Origin: Tanypteryx hageni | Lineage: Eukaryota > Arthropoda > Insecta > Odonata > Petaluridae | DNA: 64,000 bases | Reading direction: 5' to 3' | Assembly: GCA_028673005.1 (NCBI GenBank) | Contig: CM054116.1 | Location: 36,242,854-36,306,853, forward strand | In this document: positions 53,876 to 64,000 of the stretch, one piece after another | Layout of the letters: the number at the start of each line of letters is the position of its first letter | How positions within the stretch are numbered: the first letter of the stretch is position 1 | Notes under the pieces: generated by a model | Told to the model about the DNA's origin: nothing | Databases searched by the model: none | Seen by the model: only the letters and a program-made list of their open reading frames with translations | Made by a program: the position numbers and the translations under genes

Positions 53876-55400
53876 TAAATGTAATTGTTTGATTAATTAA
53901 TAAATTCCTGACAAGCATTTGAATTCTCCCAGAATATGAAGCGCTTGAAATTTATTACATTCTGGCACGACTTGATTTGTCACTCTTTGGCTCCGTTATT
54001 CTTCCTCTTCGTATGTTTACTGAATAATAATAATCTTCAATTATTAACGTTGCAATCTATTAAGTTTGACATTGCGCGATGCGAATAACACAATTCTTTC
54101 GTCTATTTGAAGGCTTAATAGACGCTAATTTCTCGGAGGCAACAATGACGTTCGCCTTGAAAACACCCGGAAAGAGTACGAAAAAGCCATAACATTTCGA
54201 AAAGAAATGCGTGCTTCTGACAATTTCTTCCGTGTAACATCTAAACATCGCAAGAATAAGATATTCTATAGTTTTAGCCGTCGAATAAAACAAAAATGGA
54301 GAAATTCTGCCCATATTTACATATTTTAATGAATGAAGGAAATAAACCTTGCACCTTGAAAATAGAAAATCCCGTGTAAACTTATGGGAAAATATAATTG
54401 TCTCCCGGAGTCGAATCCGGGACTTTTTCCGTAATGTTTGATTTTTCTAGAGACCACATCATGGGGGTTTAACGATTGTGAAAGTTTCAGCTCTTGATTC
54501 CATTGGGAAATGTCCAAAATACCAGGACAGACAGACAGACGGCCACTTGAGAATTATTATATAAGGATCTTAACGATAGTTGAAACATTCGATTAAAATT
54601 ACGGGGAATTTATCTCGGGGCGTGATATATTTCACTGATCGTATGCACTAGAGTAAACAAGAGTTTCTGTGGTTAAATTATTTCAGCCCTTTGCTATGCC
54701 GTAGAAATTTAGGTTTAGCGAAAATATTTTTAGTGGTGCCGGAGTCAACTTCAATCCCATATCCAATCTATCAATGATGAAAATGAAATGCTGATAAATG
54801 AAAAACTGCTCCACATTTAACAACAAAAGACACTAAACTCAAGGTATCTAAGCCCACTATCCTAAAAATGTGTTTCCCGCCAAAAATCCATTAAGACGGT
54901 AATTCCATGAGACCCCATTACTTCAGCCAGAAACTTTCCAGCATAACTTATTTCGGAATGAATGAACCAAGAATCTATTTAATTTGATAATGAACACTCA
55001 AAAATTTTTAGTTATTTATTGAAAAAATCAAAAACCTAACACTGACACCACCAAATACATGTTTCATTCGATGATTCCACCTTATTCCCCAGTGTACCTT
55101 TCAAAGGCACTTAAGAATTTTTTATAAGGCCGATACCACAAAACAACACCACAAAATACTACCCAACCTATGCATGATATAATTATTTTCTAATGAACGA
55201 TAACATTTAGAAGCAAACTGATAGCAAAGATTCTTTTTAGCATATTTTGTTGGTGAATCATCAATGATGATGGCTGATTTATTGCCGAAATGTTCATTTG
55301 GTTAGGGAAATTGATTTCAGTTCTCTCCCTTAAATTAATCATAATCTGGTGCCACATAAGGTGAAAAAAGTGAAGTTTCGTTTTAAATATCGATCAATTA
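53873..55400. other. Unassigned sequence with one tRNA-like repeat fragment
   Basis: At 54395-54545 a fragment with GGAGTCGAATCCGGGAC and ending CAGACAGACAGACGG resembles pieces at 35965 and 42100, likely one dispersed family. No gene recognised. Confidence 0.4.
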
Positions 55401-55892
55401 TCAGAGGCGAAATTATGGTAAGGCACAGCAAGGCATTGCCTTGTGATCTCGGCCCCAAAGAGGCCTCAAAAAGATAATGAAATACTCTCCCTCCTACAGA
55501 TAATAGCCACTGTAAAATTTTTCAATAATTTGTCCACTGAATTTCATACACGTTTTCTCACGGTCGAGAATGTTGCTTAATTCCTAATTCTAAGAAATAC
55601 CCGGTGCGGTGACAGTAATTCTTTGAAGTTTCGACATCAAAATATTCGTCCCGTCTCGAATGCACACGCCTACGAATGATTCGTCGGCTTTCCTGCTGCT
55701 GCTTAATTTCAAGAATTAATATTGCTTACATTTTAGTTATTGTAATGTAACAATATTAGTAATGTTAATGCTGTGTGACACGACGCTTACTTCAGTCATT
55801 GAAATCAGTACTGAACTCAGCGCCGAGAAAATAATTCTAATATTATATATTGAATTCAATTCAGTACTTGACACGATTCGATTTTAAGTGCC

Positions 55893-56688
55893 ATGACTTC
55901 GGTTGTCGTTGGTTTAATTCTACAAAAGAAGGAGAAAAATTTAACGATGGCCATAACAGCACTTGAAAAATGCATCGAGGCACTTTTGTCTCTAAGAAAT
56001 GATTTTGATGGGTTTAAAAATCAGGCAAATCAAATGGCTATAAAATATGATATATCGAGTTTAAAACAAAACGAATTCAAATTAAAAAGAAGTTCTTCGA
56101 TGAACCTAGTGTTAAGGTATAAATCGCTAGAAGTGAAGCAGAAAACTTTTAAATGAATCTTTCTTGTAAAGCATTTGATTTGGTTATATCACAAATTGGT
56201 AAGCGGTCCAAGAAAACAATAGAACTAAGACTTTTTTCAATTTTCTCGAACCAAAGAAGCTTTTAATGTTAAGCGCATCTGAAATTTGTGAACACTTAAA
56301 ATATTTCACGATAAATATTTTTTAAATTTGAATCCAAGTTTACAAGACGAATTAATAGCACTAACAACAAATTCGAATATGAGGATGGAATAAAACGAGT
56401 TCAAGGACGTTAAGGAATTCTTGGAACTTCTGATTATTAAATGGGCGCTAGCATCTGATTATTGCAACGTTTGCACAGCACTTACGATTTATTTGATTCT
56501 CCCTATTTCGGTAGCATCCAATGAAAGAAGTTAAAAAAAATATATAATGAATTAAAAATTATCTACGTAGTTGTGTGGCGACAAAAAGATTAAAAAACCT
56601 AGCAATTTTGAGGCTTGAAAGGTCGGAGTCTAAGAAAATATTATCAAATTTGGACGCAGTAATCGAGAAATTTGCTAGCATAAAATAG
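55893..56688 (+). pseudogene. hAT transposase remnant (ZMYM1-like)
   Basis: First frame 55893-56156 has a predicted helical region. Later pieces read ALTIYLILPISVASNERS (about 56468-56535), the start of the hAT dimerisation domain, and LKNLAILRLERSESKKILS ending at a stop at 56686-56688. Several breaks; internal catalytic part largely missing. Confidence 0.7.
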
Positions 56689-56849
56689 AGAAGGGTGATT
56701 TAAATTTTACGTAATACCTACGATATAAGTAAAATTATTTTTAATTTTTCAGTATAATGTAAAAATATAATTATTATATTATATTATTAAATAAATATAA
56801 TAAAAAATGGAAATGGAAATTCTTTTACTTTATTGATATTACTAGCAGA

Positions 56850-57104
56850 AACGCCCGGCTACGCTCGGGAAAGAGTTTTCTTTTAAGTTGCAAACTATTT
56901 TTATTATTTATTAATTGTGGTAGCTCTGCTCTTAAGTTTTGCTTAAAAATTCTTCATTTCGTTATGGTATTTTGTAAAAACCATATATATAAAATTTAGT
57001 TGACATCCGTTGAGCCAATCCCTTCCAAATCCATAGTTATTGAAAGAGTAATTTGTAATTGTGGCACCCCTGTTTAGTTGATCCGGTCCAAATATGCTAT
57101 TATG

Positions 57105-57167
<63 letters not shown>

Positions 57168-57190
57168 CATACACACATACATACATACAT

Positions 57191-57221
<31 letters not shown>

Positions 57222-57780
57222 CGTGTGTGCAAAATAAATATTATAATATGGTTAAAATCGATGCGGACAGTTCAACACAAACACTTATAAAAAGAAAATT
57301 TTTATTACTTTTATTTTGGCAGCCCTGCTTTGTATATCTATCCTAAAAATCTTTTTTTTTATCTTGCACAACTCCTTCATACAAAATTTCGTTGAAATCG
57401 GTTCGGCCAATTCCTTCCAAATTCATAATTACCGAAAAGTTTAACTTTGCAATTGTGGCACCCCTACTTAGTTAATCGTGTCGAAGTATGGCATTTTGGT
57501 CAGGACTTTATGTGAAAATTCTATATACCAAATTTGTTTTAATTCAGGTGGGCCAATTCGAAGTATAGCATTTTGGCCATGAATTTCTGGGAAATTCTAT
57601 GTACCAAATTAGGTTGAATTCGGTTCGGCCATTTCCTTCCAAAAGCATACATACAGAAAATTTTATTTTGCAATTTTGGCTTGGTCTATCCAGACCAAAT
57701 ATGTCATTTTGGTCATGTATTTACATACCTAATTTGGTTGAAATCGGTTCAGCCAGATCTTCCCTGATATCTACGTACAG
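56850..57780 (+). repeat. Degenerate tandem repeat array, locus B
   Basis: Units of about 130-180 bp containing GTTGAAATCGGTTCGGCCA, TTCCTTCCAAATTCATA and TTGTGGCACCCCTA, repeated four to five times. This is the reverse complement of locus A at 12.24-13.12 kb. Preceded by AAACGCCCGGCTACGCTCGG. Includes microsatellites at 57107-57227. Confidence 0.8.
57107..57227. repeat. (TA)n and (TG)n/(CG)n microsatellites
   Basis: TA run 57107-57161 and TG run 57188-57213 passing into CG then TG. Confidence 0.95.
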
Positions 57781-57781
57781 G

Positions 57782-57984
57782 TAGGGATACGAAATCGAAA
57801 CGAAAGTATCGATACCTTACTCATATGGTATATCGAATGAAAAGTATCGATACCACAAAAGTATCGGGCCGAAAGTACCGATATCACTAGAAAATCGAAA
57901 GAAAATATTCGAGTACAAAAGTACTTGGTATCGAAAGGAAATCACCGATATGAGTAAAGTATCGATACTTTTCCCGTATCCCTA
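57782..57984. mobile_element. 203-bp palindromic hAT MITE with perfect 8-bp duplication
   Basis: Ends TAGGGATACG and CGTATCCCTA, flanked by CGTACAGG at 57774-57781 and 57985-57992. The interior is built from many copies of AAAGTATCGATAC and its inverse. Confidence 0.9.
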
Positions 57985-58776
57985 CGTACAGGCAGACGGA
58001 CATTGCCGAAATTTGAACCGACAGTTCCATGGGGACCCCTCGAAATCGTGAAATTTGGATCGACCCTACATTACGATTCTTGACCCCGTAGACCGATTTT
58101 ATCCATTTTAGAATCGAAAATGTATCTCATCAAAACATTGATATTATTGGAGAATTCATCAAAATCGGTCATTTGGTTGCGCAGATATCTTTTAAAAAAC
58201 CGGCATTTGGACCCTAGGGCCCCCGTGGGCCGATTTGAATTATTTTTGGTCCAGCAACTCTCAGGATCAACCTGACGCTTCTGCCAAATTGTGAAGCTCC
58301 TACGTTTATTAAACATTATCTTTTATTTATAGGATTAATTAAATAAATCTTTTTTGTGTATTGTGTATGTGCAGTGTAAATAAATATGAAATTCTAATGT
58401 ATATTTTGTTAATATGTATTTAAAATGTTAAATAAAAATTTATATCACATGTATTTATTTTAATTTAATTTTGCCATGGGGTGCCCCGTTTTAATAATTT
58501 CCCTTTGGACCTCAAAACTGAAATTACGCCTCTGTCAATTACTTTTGTGATTTTGCAAATGATGCAATTTATAACTTTGCATCACTGACGAATTTTAGAC
58601 TCATTTGAATACTATTTATTACTTATTTATTTAATTTCGATGCATGCCTTCAAAGTTCGATCTTGCGAACTTTTCCTTACATGAGTAAAAAGGAAACTTT
58701 TATTTCAACCTACAAAAAATTAATAATTTGTCGTTGTATCTCTTATATGCGGAAATGAGCTTCACGGCACAAATAA

Positions 58777-58963
58777 AACGGTAAAACGTAAAACAGTCTC
58801 CAAATGCCGTACTATATCTCAGGTGGAGCGTTTGTTTGATTGGGTGAGGTATCTCTATCCTCTTATTTGTAAATTTTTTTCTCCCCCTCTTTCCATCTTT
58901 TTGAGGGAGTTTTTAACTTTAGATTAAGTACGGCATTTGGAGACTGTTTTACCTTTTACCGTT
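58777..58963. mobile_element. Fold-back element with ~36-bp near-perfect inverted repeat
   Basis: Left ACGGTAAAACGTAAAACAGT continuing to AAATGCCGTACT is repeated in reverse complement on the right with one or two changes; a spacer of about 100 bp lies between. No coding; no clear target duplication. Confidence 0.8.
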
Positions 58964-59173
58964 GTAGCTATCGTCGCACGTTTTTGGATAGAAAATGTTT
59001 TAGGCGGGCATCTTCTTTATAGTTACCAACTGTGTAAAAATATGTGCGTGTTGTATGTGCTGTGTTTATAATTCAACAACAAACACGAACGCAAGCGGCA
59101 TTAGGCGGACTTTGACTAGTTTGGAATAATATTCCATAAGTACAACGAAACAAAAATCTCCTAAAAATTTTAA

Positions 59174-59246
59174 GGCACCGGAGAGATTCGAACTCTCGAT
59201 CTCCTGTTTACTAGACAGGCGCTTTAACCAACTAAGCCACGGCGCC
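59174..59246 (-). tRNA. tRNA-Thr (anticodon AGU)
   Basis: 73 nt. Acceptor GGCGCCG pairs with CGGTGCC (one G-U). D-arm GCTTAGTTGGTTAAAGC, anticodon arm CCTGT/ACAGG with loop CTAGTAA (AGU at the anticodon positions, U33 and A37 normal), T-arm GAGAG/CTCTC with TTCGAAT. A and B boxes for RNA polymerase III are intact. All stems pair, so a functional gene is likely; decodes ACU and, as inosine, ACC/ACA. Confidence 0.95.
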
Positions 59247-59872
59247 ATTCGATTTTAATACCCAAGGTTTTAAAACAAACTTTAAACAAGTCATAAAAAT
59301 AAACTTAGGAAAATGTTCGGATGTATACTGCCACAGTAAATTTAATTGCCTCTGAAATATTTTCTCCGTGAATTTTCTTTTGTTGAAGGTTATTTATTCT
59401 GAAGTAATTTTAAGTTCTGAGTTGCCCTACAGTTAAATGATCACTTAAATCACAATTTATGGCGTAACTGTGGATGGATAATTTGACGATATATTTGTAA
59501 GGTAACATCGGATTTTGTTTATATTTATTTAATAAAGTGAAATTTTACATTATTTTGTTTTTTTAATTAAATTGTAGAAAATACTTTTCACAATTACATT
59601 AGTATACTAATTATTCGGCTCAATCAATAATATCAAAGAAATTTCAAGCTGTTTTGGTCTTGAACCATTCAATAGGTAATAAAAGGAAGCAATGTCAAAT
59701 GAGTGAAATAAATTATGGGAATTTCATTTCTAGTGTGTTGACTCATGCTAACCTTGCAATCGCCGCTAAAAATGAAAACCAATCAACTCGCTACATCAGC
59801 ACGTAACCTCGCATTCTCCTGCGTAGGCTTGCCGAAAATACAGACGTGGACGATTCCATTTTAGAGTGCTTT
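59247..59872. other. Unassigned AT-rich sequence after tRNA-Thr
   Basis: Nothing recognised; the AT-rich region with T-runs downstream of the tRNA (on its strand, toward 59170) would serve as terminator. Confidence 0.35.
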
Positions 59873-60206
59873 TTACTTTCTCCATACGTAGTATAAGGTA
59901 TAATGAAAAAAATCGATTTCGAAATATCAACAGAAATACACGTTTTGAGGTCCCCTGAACACATTCTGACCATTTTCTCGATTATGTCTGTGTGTATGTG
60001 ACAGTTTTTTGTGGGTCAACGCGAAATTTTATATTTAACAATTTTATGAAAGTCACAAGAGTAAGTTTTTTTTAGCAAAAATCGGTCAACCGGAAGGGGG
60101 TGTTTACTCTTGTCACATCAGTTATTTTGAAATATTTGCTAAAATTTTGATATATGTAAAAACGTATTGGAATAAAAGTTGTAGGAAATTTCATTTTCTA
60201 TAAGTA
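59873..60206. repeat. Copy 3 of the dispersed GAGAAAGT-palindrome repeat
   Basis: Starts TTTACTTTCTCCATACGTAG and matches 47521-47905 closely, same orientation. Right end missing. Confidence 0.75.
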
Positions 60207-62440
60207 TTTTCTTCCGTCTCAATAAAAATAAAAATATTAAGAGAGAGAGAGTGAGTGAGGAGAATTGGATTCGTCTTAAATGCCTGCTATTTCTGGCGCT
60301 GACTTTTTTTTGCACGAAAGTGGAAATTATATCCGAACGACTTGAGAAAAAAAATTGGCACGCGATGAGAAGGGGTTGGAAGGGGGCGGAGGGGAGGTAA
60401 TGGAGGGGAGAAGATGGAGGGGAGAGGATGGAGGGGAGAAAATAGGTACATATTAGGGAGGGTGATCGGATTTGTTAGGAGAGGAGAACGACAGGGGAGT
60501 CGGGAAATGGATTACGAGGGAGGCATTCGGAAAACCGTGAAGCCGAAAGAGAAGACGAAGGAAGGTGAAAGGGACGAAGAGTTCGAAGGAGAGTGTTGCG
60601 TGTGATGACCCTGGCCAAAGAAAGAAAAGGCCGTATTTTAGACGCATGGGCCAAGAGGTGGCTTTGATCACGTTGCTCGAGTGAACGGAACGAAATGAAA
60701 GAAAGGGACTAACGATCGGATATTTTTCGGGACAAAAACGTTGCAGGATATGACAGGCTTCGTAATCTTAGCGTAAAAGTACAAAGGTTCACAGTCTTTA
60801 TGGATTATTTTATAATGCAAAGCCCCCACCTGTCGCGATGGATAATTCATAATGTCTGCGGAAATGAAATTTCTGAAGCCGTAAAAGTTAAAGTTTAAAA
60901 AGCTACACCCAATGTTTAGTCAGGGTCAATATGGCTTACGAATTCAGTTGGCGAAAAAAAGTTTCATTCTGCGTCGGTCGGTCATATTTTAAGAGTAAAT
61001 GTGAGTGTGTCATAAAAAATGTAATTATATCGCGATGGCCGAGCTGTTGCTTAACGAACGTGGTTTTGGAACGTGGAAATAAAAGAATGGCTGAATACGC
61101 GATGAGCGGACAGTCAATAAATTATTTACACACGTGCATGAACTCAATTAACTAAGAGACAGCAGGTGTCGTTTTACAGATTGAATTCTTAAACAGATGG
61201 TTTTCCAGAAGCCTCATACATATTCTCTTAAAGTTTATGCCGATTTAATTTGTCTTTAATTAGCTAGTTAGCTGCGAGGAGGGTGTAGTCATACAACTAC
61301 TTTTCTGCGTGCACACTCAACGTCATGAATTTCATTCCTGAATTTATTAACGAGTTACTGTAAACAAAATACAGATACTTGGTACATTTTACGAATGATT
61401 TGATATAATCTCATTTTCATCCTTGAAAAATTCGTTTAGCGTATTTATCATATATTTAAAATCGGATTTACACGAGTAGGGGGAGTTTTTAGTCTTTTTC
61501 CTCCTTACAAATTCGTGCGATATAAACACATTTAAATTAGATAACTATTTTATAAAGACATCAAGCTATTACAAATCCGATGTGTCCACCACATGACTAT
61601 CTCCATACCTGCAATATTTCTAAAAATTCCAAATAGGTTCTATGATAATGAATATTTTAAGGAACTGCGAGAAAAATTTAAAGACTTTACAAAGAACAGA
61701 AATAGACTCATACCGTAGCCTTCTGATATTGGATAAAGCCAGGAATCTCCAAAAATCACTTAATATAATCGAATATAATAGCCGTTGTCCGTAGCGCTTC
61801 GCTCATTTTCGTTAATAATTTTTTCGTTAATAATTATTGAATATAATATATATTTAAAAAAATAATAAAAATATACCTTTATTATAAAAATTAAGAACAT
61901 AAAAAATAGAATAATTTATTTTATTTACTCATAAACACCAGTTGTTTACAACGGTTGTTAGGGAAGACATTGTTTAGCTTTAGATATTGTTTAATTTGAA
62001 GAGGTTTATAGTTAAAAGCTACAAAAAGGTACGTTAATCAAGATTACTTTTTCTTATTTTGTTTGTAAATAACAATTTAGGAATGTAACATATGTTTATA
62101 TTGTCTTCTTTTTAAAACATGTTTGTAGTAAACTTTGTAAACGGTATCTGTTCATAAAATCTGTTATTGATATTTATTTTGAAGAGGTAATAAAGTAAAA
62201 AGCTACAAAAAGGTATGTTAATCAAGATTATTTTTCCTCATTTTGTTTGTTAATATCAATTGAGGAACATAATATACGTTTATATTGTTTTCTTTTTAAA
62301 ACATGTTTATAGAAAAGTTTGTAAACAATACAATTTTGTAAAATCTGTTATTTTATATTGAAATTTTATTGAAAATGTTAAATTCTGTACGAGAATGCAT
62401 TTCTTATAAGGGATTAATTTATTTTAAAACCGCTAATTAA
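60207..62440. other. Unassigned; purine-rich tract and short internal duplication
   Basis: (GA)n at about 60240-60258 and a G/A-rich tract 60360-60600 give spurious charged frames. At about 62018-62110 and 62196-62300 a block (AAGCTACAAAAAGGTA(C/T)GTTAATCAAGATTA) occurs twice. No gene recognised. Confidence 0.4.
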
Positions 62441-62590
62441 ATTATTACGTTTTCCAGTCTATCCAAAAGATGAATGAACGTCGTGCTAACTTAATCGTGA
62501 ATGACAACGAAGAAGAAACACATTAACAACCAATGATGTGATAGTTCGTGAAAGACGCGCTGAGTTGAATCACGAACGAAGGATGCAATC

Positions 62591-62893
62591 GTGATGTTAA
62601 TCCGGAATTTAAATCCGAAAAAAGATTTGTGCAATGAAACGAGATTGAAAATAAGAAGGTGCAATCGTAACTCACTTATCGCAGTAATTTTATCGGAATC
62701 AAACCGTGGCGATATAGTAATGATTCCAAGAATTGATATGGCGCCGAGTGACACAAACCTTCCATTTATTTTAAAAAGAAGGCAATTTCCAATATTTTCG
62801 GCATTTGCAGTAACAATTAATAAATCGCAAGGACAAACACTTAAACATGTGGGAATCTATTTAAACGAGCCTGTATTTTCACATGGACAATTT
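62591..62893 (+). CDS. Helitron Pif1-like helicase, C-terminal domain, part 1
   Basis: Reads MLIRNLNPKKDLCNETRL, VMIPRI, LPFILKRRQFPIFSAFAVTI and NKSQGQTLKHVGIYL ending VFSHGQF. These are the late helicase motifs of Helitron RepHel proteins, which unwind DNA during rolling-circle transposition. In frame continuation (YVALSRSRVPKN) lies at 63696, so the LINE split it between GQF and YVAL. Upstream frames are decayed, so this copy is a fragment. Confidence 0.88.
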
Positions 62894-63695
62894 CTAACGA
62901 CCTACACGCAATTCTCGAGTGGTGTAAAGAGTGGCAGTTAGAGCTGAACTTAGGTAAGTGTTCCGTCATGAGATTCTGGAGAAACAAAGAAATTGAGGCG
63001 ATGAATTACAGAATAGAAGGCGTACATCTAAAATTAGCCGAATCCGTCAAATACTTAGGCGTCATTTTAGCAAGTAACCTCTCGTGGGACACACACATAC
63101 GAAATATATCCGGGAAAGCTAAGCAGAAACTAGGATTTATCAAACGGATAGTAGATAAAAGCGAAAAAAAAATCAAAGAGACATGTTACTTTCTTTAGTT
63201 AGACCTCTGCTAGAGTATGCGTCGAGCATATGGGATCCGTACGGGAAAGGATTAATCACCGAGTTAGAGAAAGTGAAGCGAAAAGCTGCTAGATTCGTCA
63301 AAAATTGTTATGATAGAAATAAAAGCGTTACAGGCTTGATACAGGACTTAGGATGGGAATCACTAGCTGAGCGTCGATTACGTGCTAGGTTAAAACTTCT
63401 TGAAAGATTTAGAACGAGTACTCTCTCCAGCGACGTCGAAGAAATAATAACTCCCACCTATATCGGTAGAATGGACCATCCTCGTAAAATAAGAGAGATA
63501 GCCTGTAGGACGGAGAGATACAAAGGCTCATTTTTCCCTAGAACGATAGCTGAGCAGAATAAAACTTGCGATCAAAAGTAACCTCGCGTAGGGGCGTAAA
63601 CCCAGACCTAATTTTGGAGTTTTCCCCTTTGTGTTAATGCACCCCCTACCACACACCCTTGCTGTGGCTTGCAGGGTAAACTGTAGATGTAGATG
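62894..63695 (+). mobile_element. LINE C, 5'-truncated, inserted in the Helitron helicase
   Basis: Starts within RT thumb coding (SNDLHAILEWCKEWQLELNL) and ends with a 3' region tailing off in GTAGATGTAGATG. Two in-order frames encode the C-terminal part. Exact target duplication not clear. Confidence 0.85.
62968..63581 (+). CDS. LINE C reverse transcriptase C-terminal region (one frameshift)
   Basis: Frame 1 to 63198 reads LAESVKYLGVILASNLSWDT then HIRNISGKAKQKLGFIKR; frame 2 (63183-63581) reads SLVRPLLEYASSIWDPYG, KRKAARFVKNCYDR and IQDLGWESLAERRLRARLKL. A one-base change in an A-run near 63166 (eight A) separates them. Typical Jockey/CR1/I-like C-terminus; catalytic core absent because of truncation. 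Confidence 0.85.
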
Positions 63696-63833
63696 TATGT
63701 TGCATTGTCAAGATCGAGAGTGCCAAAAAACATTAAAATTTTAGTGAAACCTACCAGCATCCAAGGACAAATATTAAAAAGCAACCAATACTTTCCTAAA
63801 AACGTTGTGTTTAAAGAAATTTTTAATGATTAA
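63696..63833 (+). CDS. Helitron helicase, C-terminal end (part 2)
   Basis: 46 codons reading YVALSRSRVPKNIKILVKPT and ending VVFKEIFND before TAA at 63831-63833. VALSR is the conserved final helicase motif. Frame matches part 1, so the helicase was open here when the LINE landed. Confidence 0.85.
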   Translation, partial: YVALSRSRVPKNIKILVKPTSIQGQILKSNQYFPKNVVFKEIFND

Positions 63834-64000
63834 TATTTGGTTCGATAAAAGCTTTAAATATTTAAAATTTAGCCTTCCTTTTAAATTCAAATATTAAAGA
63901 AAAGACATGGTATTCTGTTCTACAATAAAGGTTTTTATCACAATTAGATACTTTTTTTAACACTACATCATGTTAACAAAGAAAGCCTAAATTTCCCGAG
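63834..64000. other. Sequence after the Helitron ORF, nothing recognised
   Basis: AT-rich; no Helitron terminal hairpin seen before the window ends. Confidence 0.35.

Larger units (their letters stand above)
55401..58534 (+). mobile_element. hAT element with both ends and nested insertions
   Basis: Ends CAGAGGCGAAATTA and, on the other strand, CAGAGGCGTAATTTCAG. Flanks TCAATTAT (55393-55400) and TCAATTAC (58535-58542) agree at 7/8. Contains a broken hAT transposase (55893-56688), a tandem-repeat block, microsatellites and a small palindromic MITE. Confidence 0.8.
62450..63833 (+). mobile_element. Helitron 3' coding region, interrupted by a LINE
   Basis: Pif1-like helicase coding at 62591-62893 and, after a LINE insertion, 63696-63833. 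Upstream Helitron coding (Rep domain) is not visible; 3' hairpin/CTRR end not identified. Confidence 0.8.

Noticed and set aside
60414..60671. Charged plus-strand frame and its opposite
   Set aside because: Purine-rich low complexity; no start context or homology.
1..64000. Endogenous viral sequences, CRISPR arrays, bacterial genes
   Set aside because: None recognised; all RT-containing elements are non-LTR retrotransposons without envelope or LTRs.

Overview
This window is animal nuclear DNA, AT-rich and full of transposable elements. It is most likely from an arthropod. Reasons are split coding exons with canonical splice sites, abundant pogo/Tigger, mariner, hAT, Helitron and non-LTR elements, many (TA)n microsatellites, and a eukaryotic tRNA-Thr gene. 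No bacterial operons, CRISPR arrays or phage genes are visible. The arthropod placement is an inference; no species is claimed.

The only host protein gene I can support is a MALT1-type paracaspase on the minus strand, from 26550 down to 3578 and continuing past the left edge. Seven coding exons can be placed with matching splice phases. They encode 367 residues: start codon and death domain (exons 1-2), Ig1 (exons 3-4), Ig2 (exons 4-5), a 34-nt linker exon (exon 6) and the first part of the paracaspase fold (exon 7). The catalytic His/Cys exons should lie left of the window. Intron 2 appears to use a GC donor.

Introns are packed with mobile DNA. Intron 7 (leftmost) holds a complete-looking Tigger element (440-2444). 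Intron 6 holds a hAT MITE with a perfect 8-bp duplication. Intron 5 holds a 3.2-kb terminal-inverted-repeat element (5440-8652) carrying a decayed reading frame of about 560 codons that I cannot assign to a known transposase; it is the best candidate for something undescribed. Intron 3 (13.5 kb) holds a minisatellite, Tigger and mariner pieces and one LINE cut into three parts by later insertions. Intron 2 holds a 402-bp hAT MITE.

Right of the gene, 27-64 kb is intergenic or belongs to unseen long introns. Highlights are an uninterrupted 981-codon RTE-type retrotransposon (31883-34828) nested in another LINE (30991-35363); a set of nested hAT elements (43172-51513, with an inner hAT at 43425-49169); a third hAT (55401-58534) with a nested palindromic MITE; a tandem 0.5-kb duplication (40.1-41.1 kb); a tRNA-Thr(AGU) gene (59174-59246); and a Helitron helicase reading frame split by a LINE (62591-63833). 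GC-richer stretches at 37.4-38.3 and 53.0-53.6 kb have no recognisable coding content and could be regulatory.
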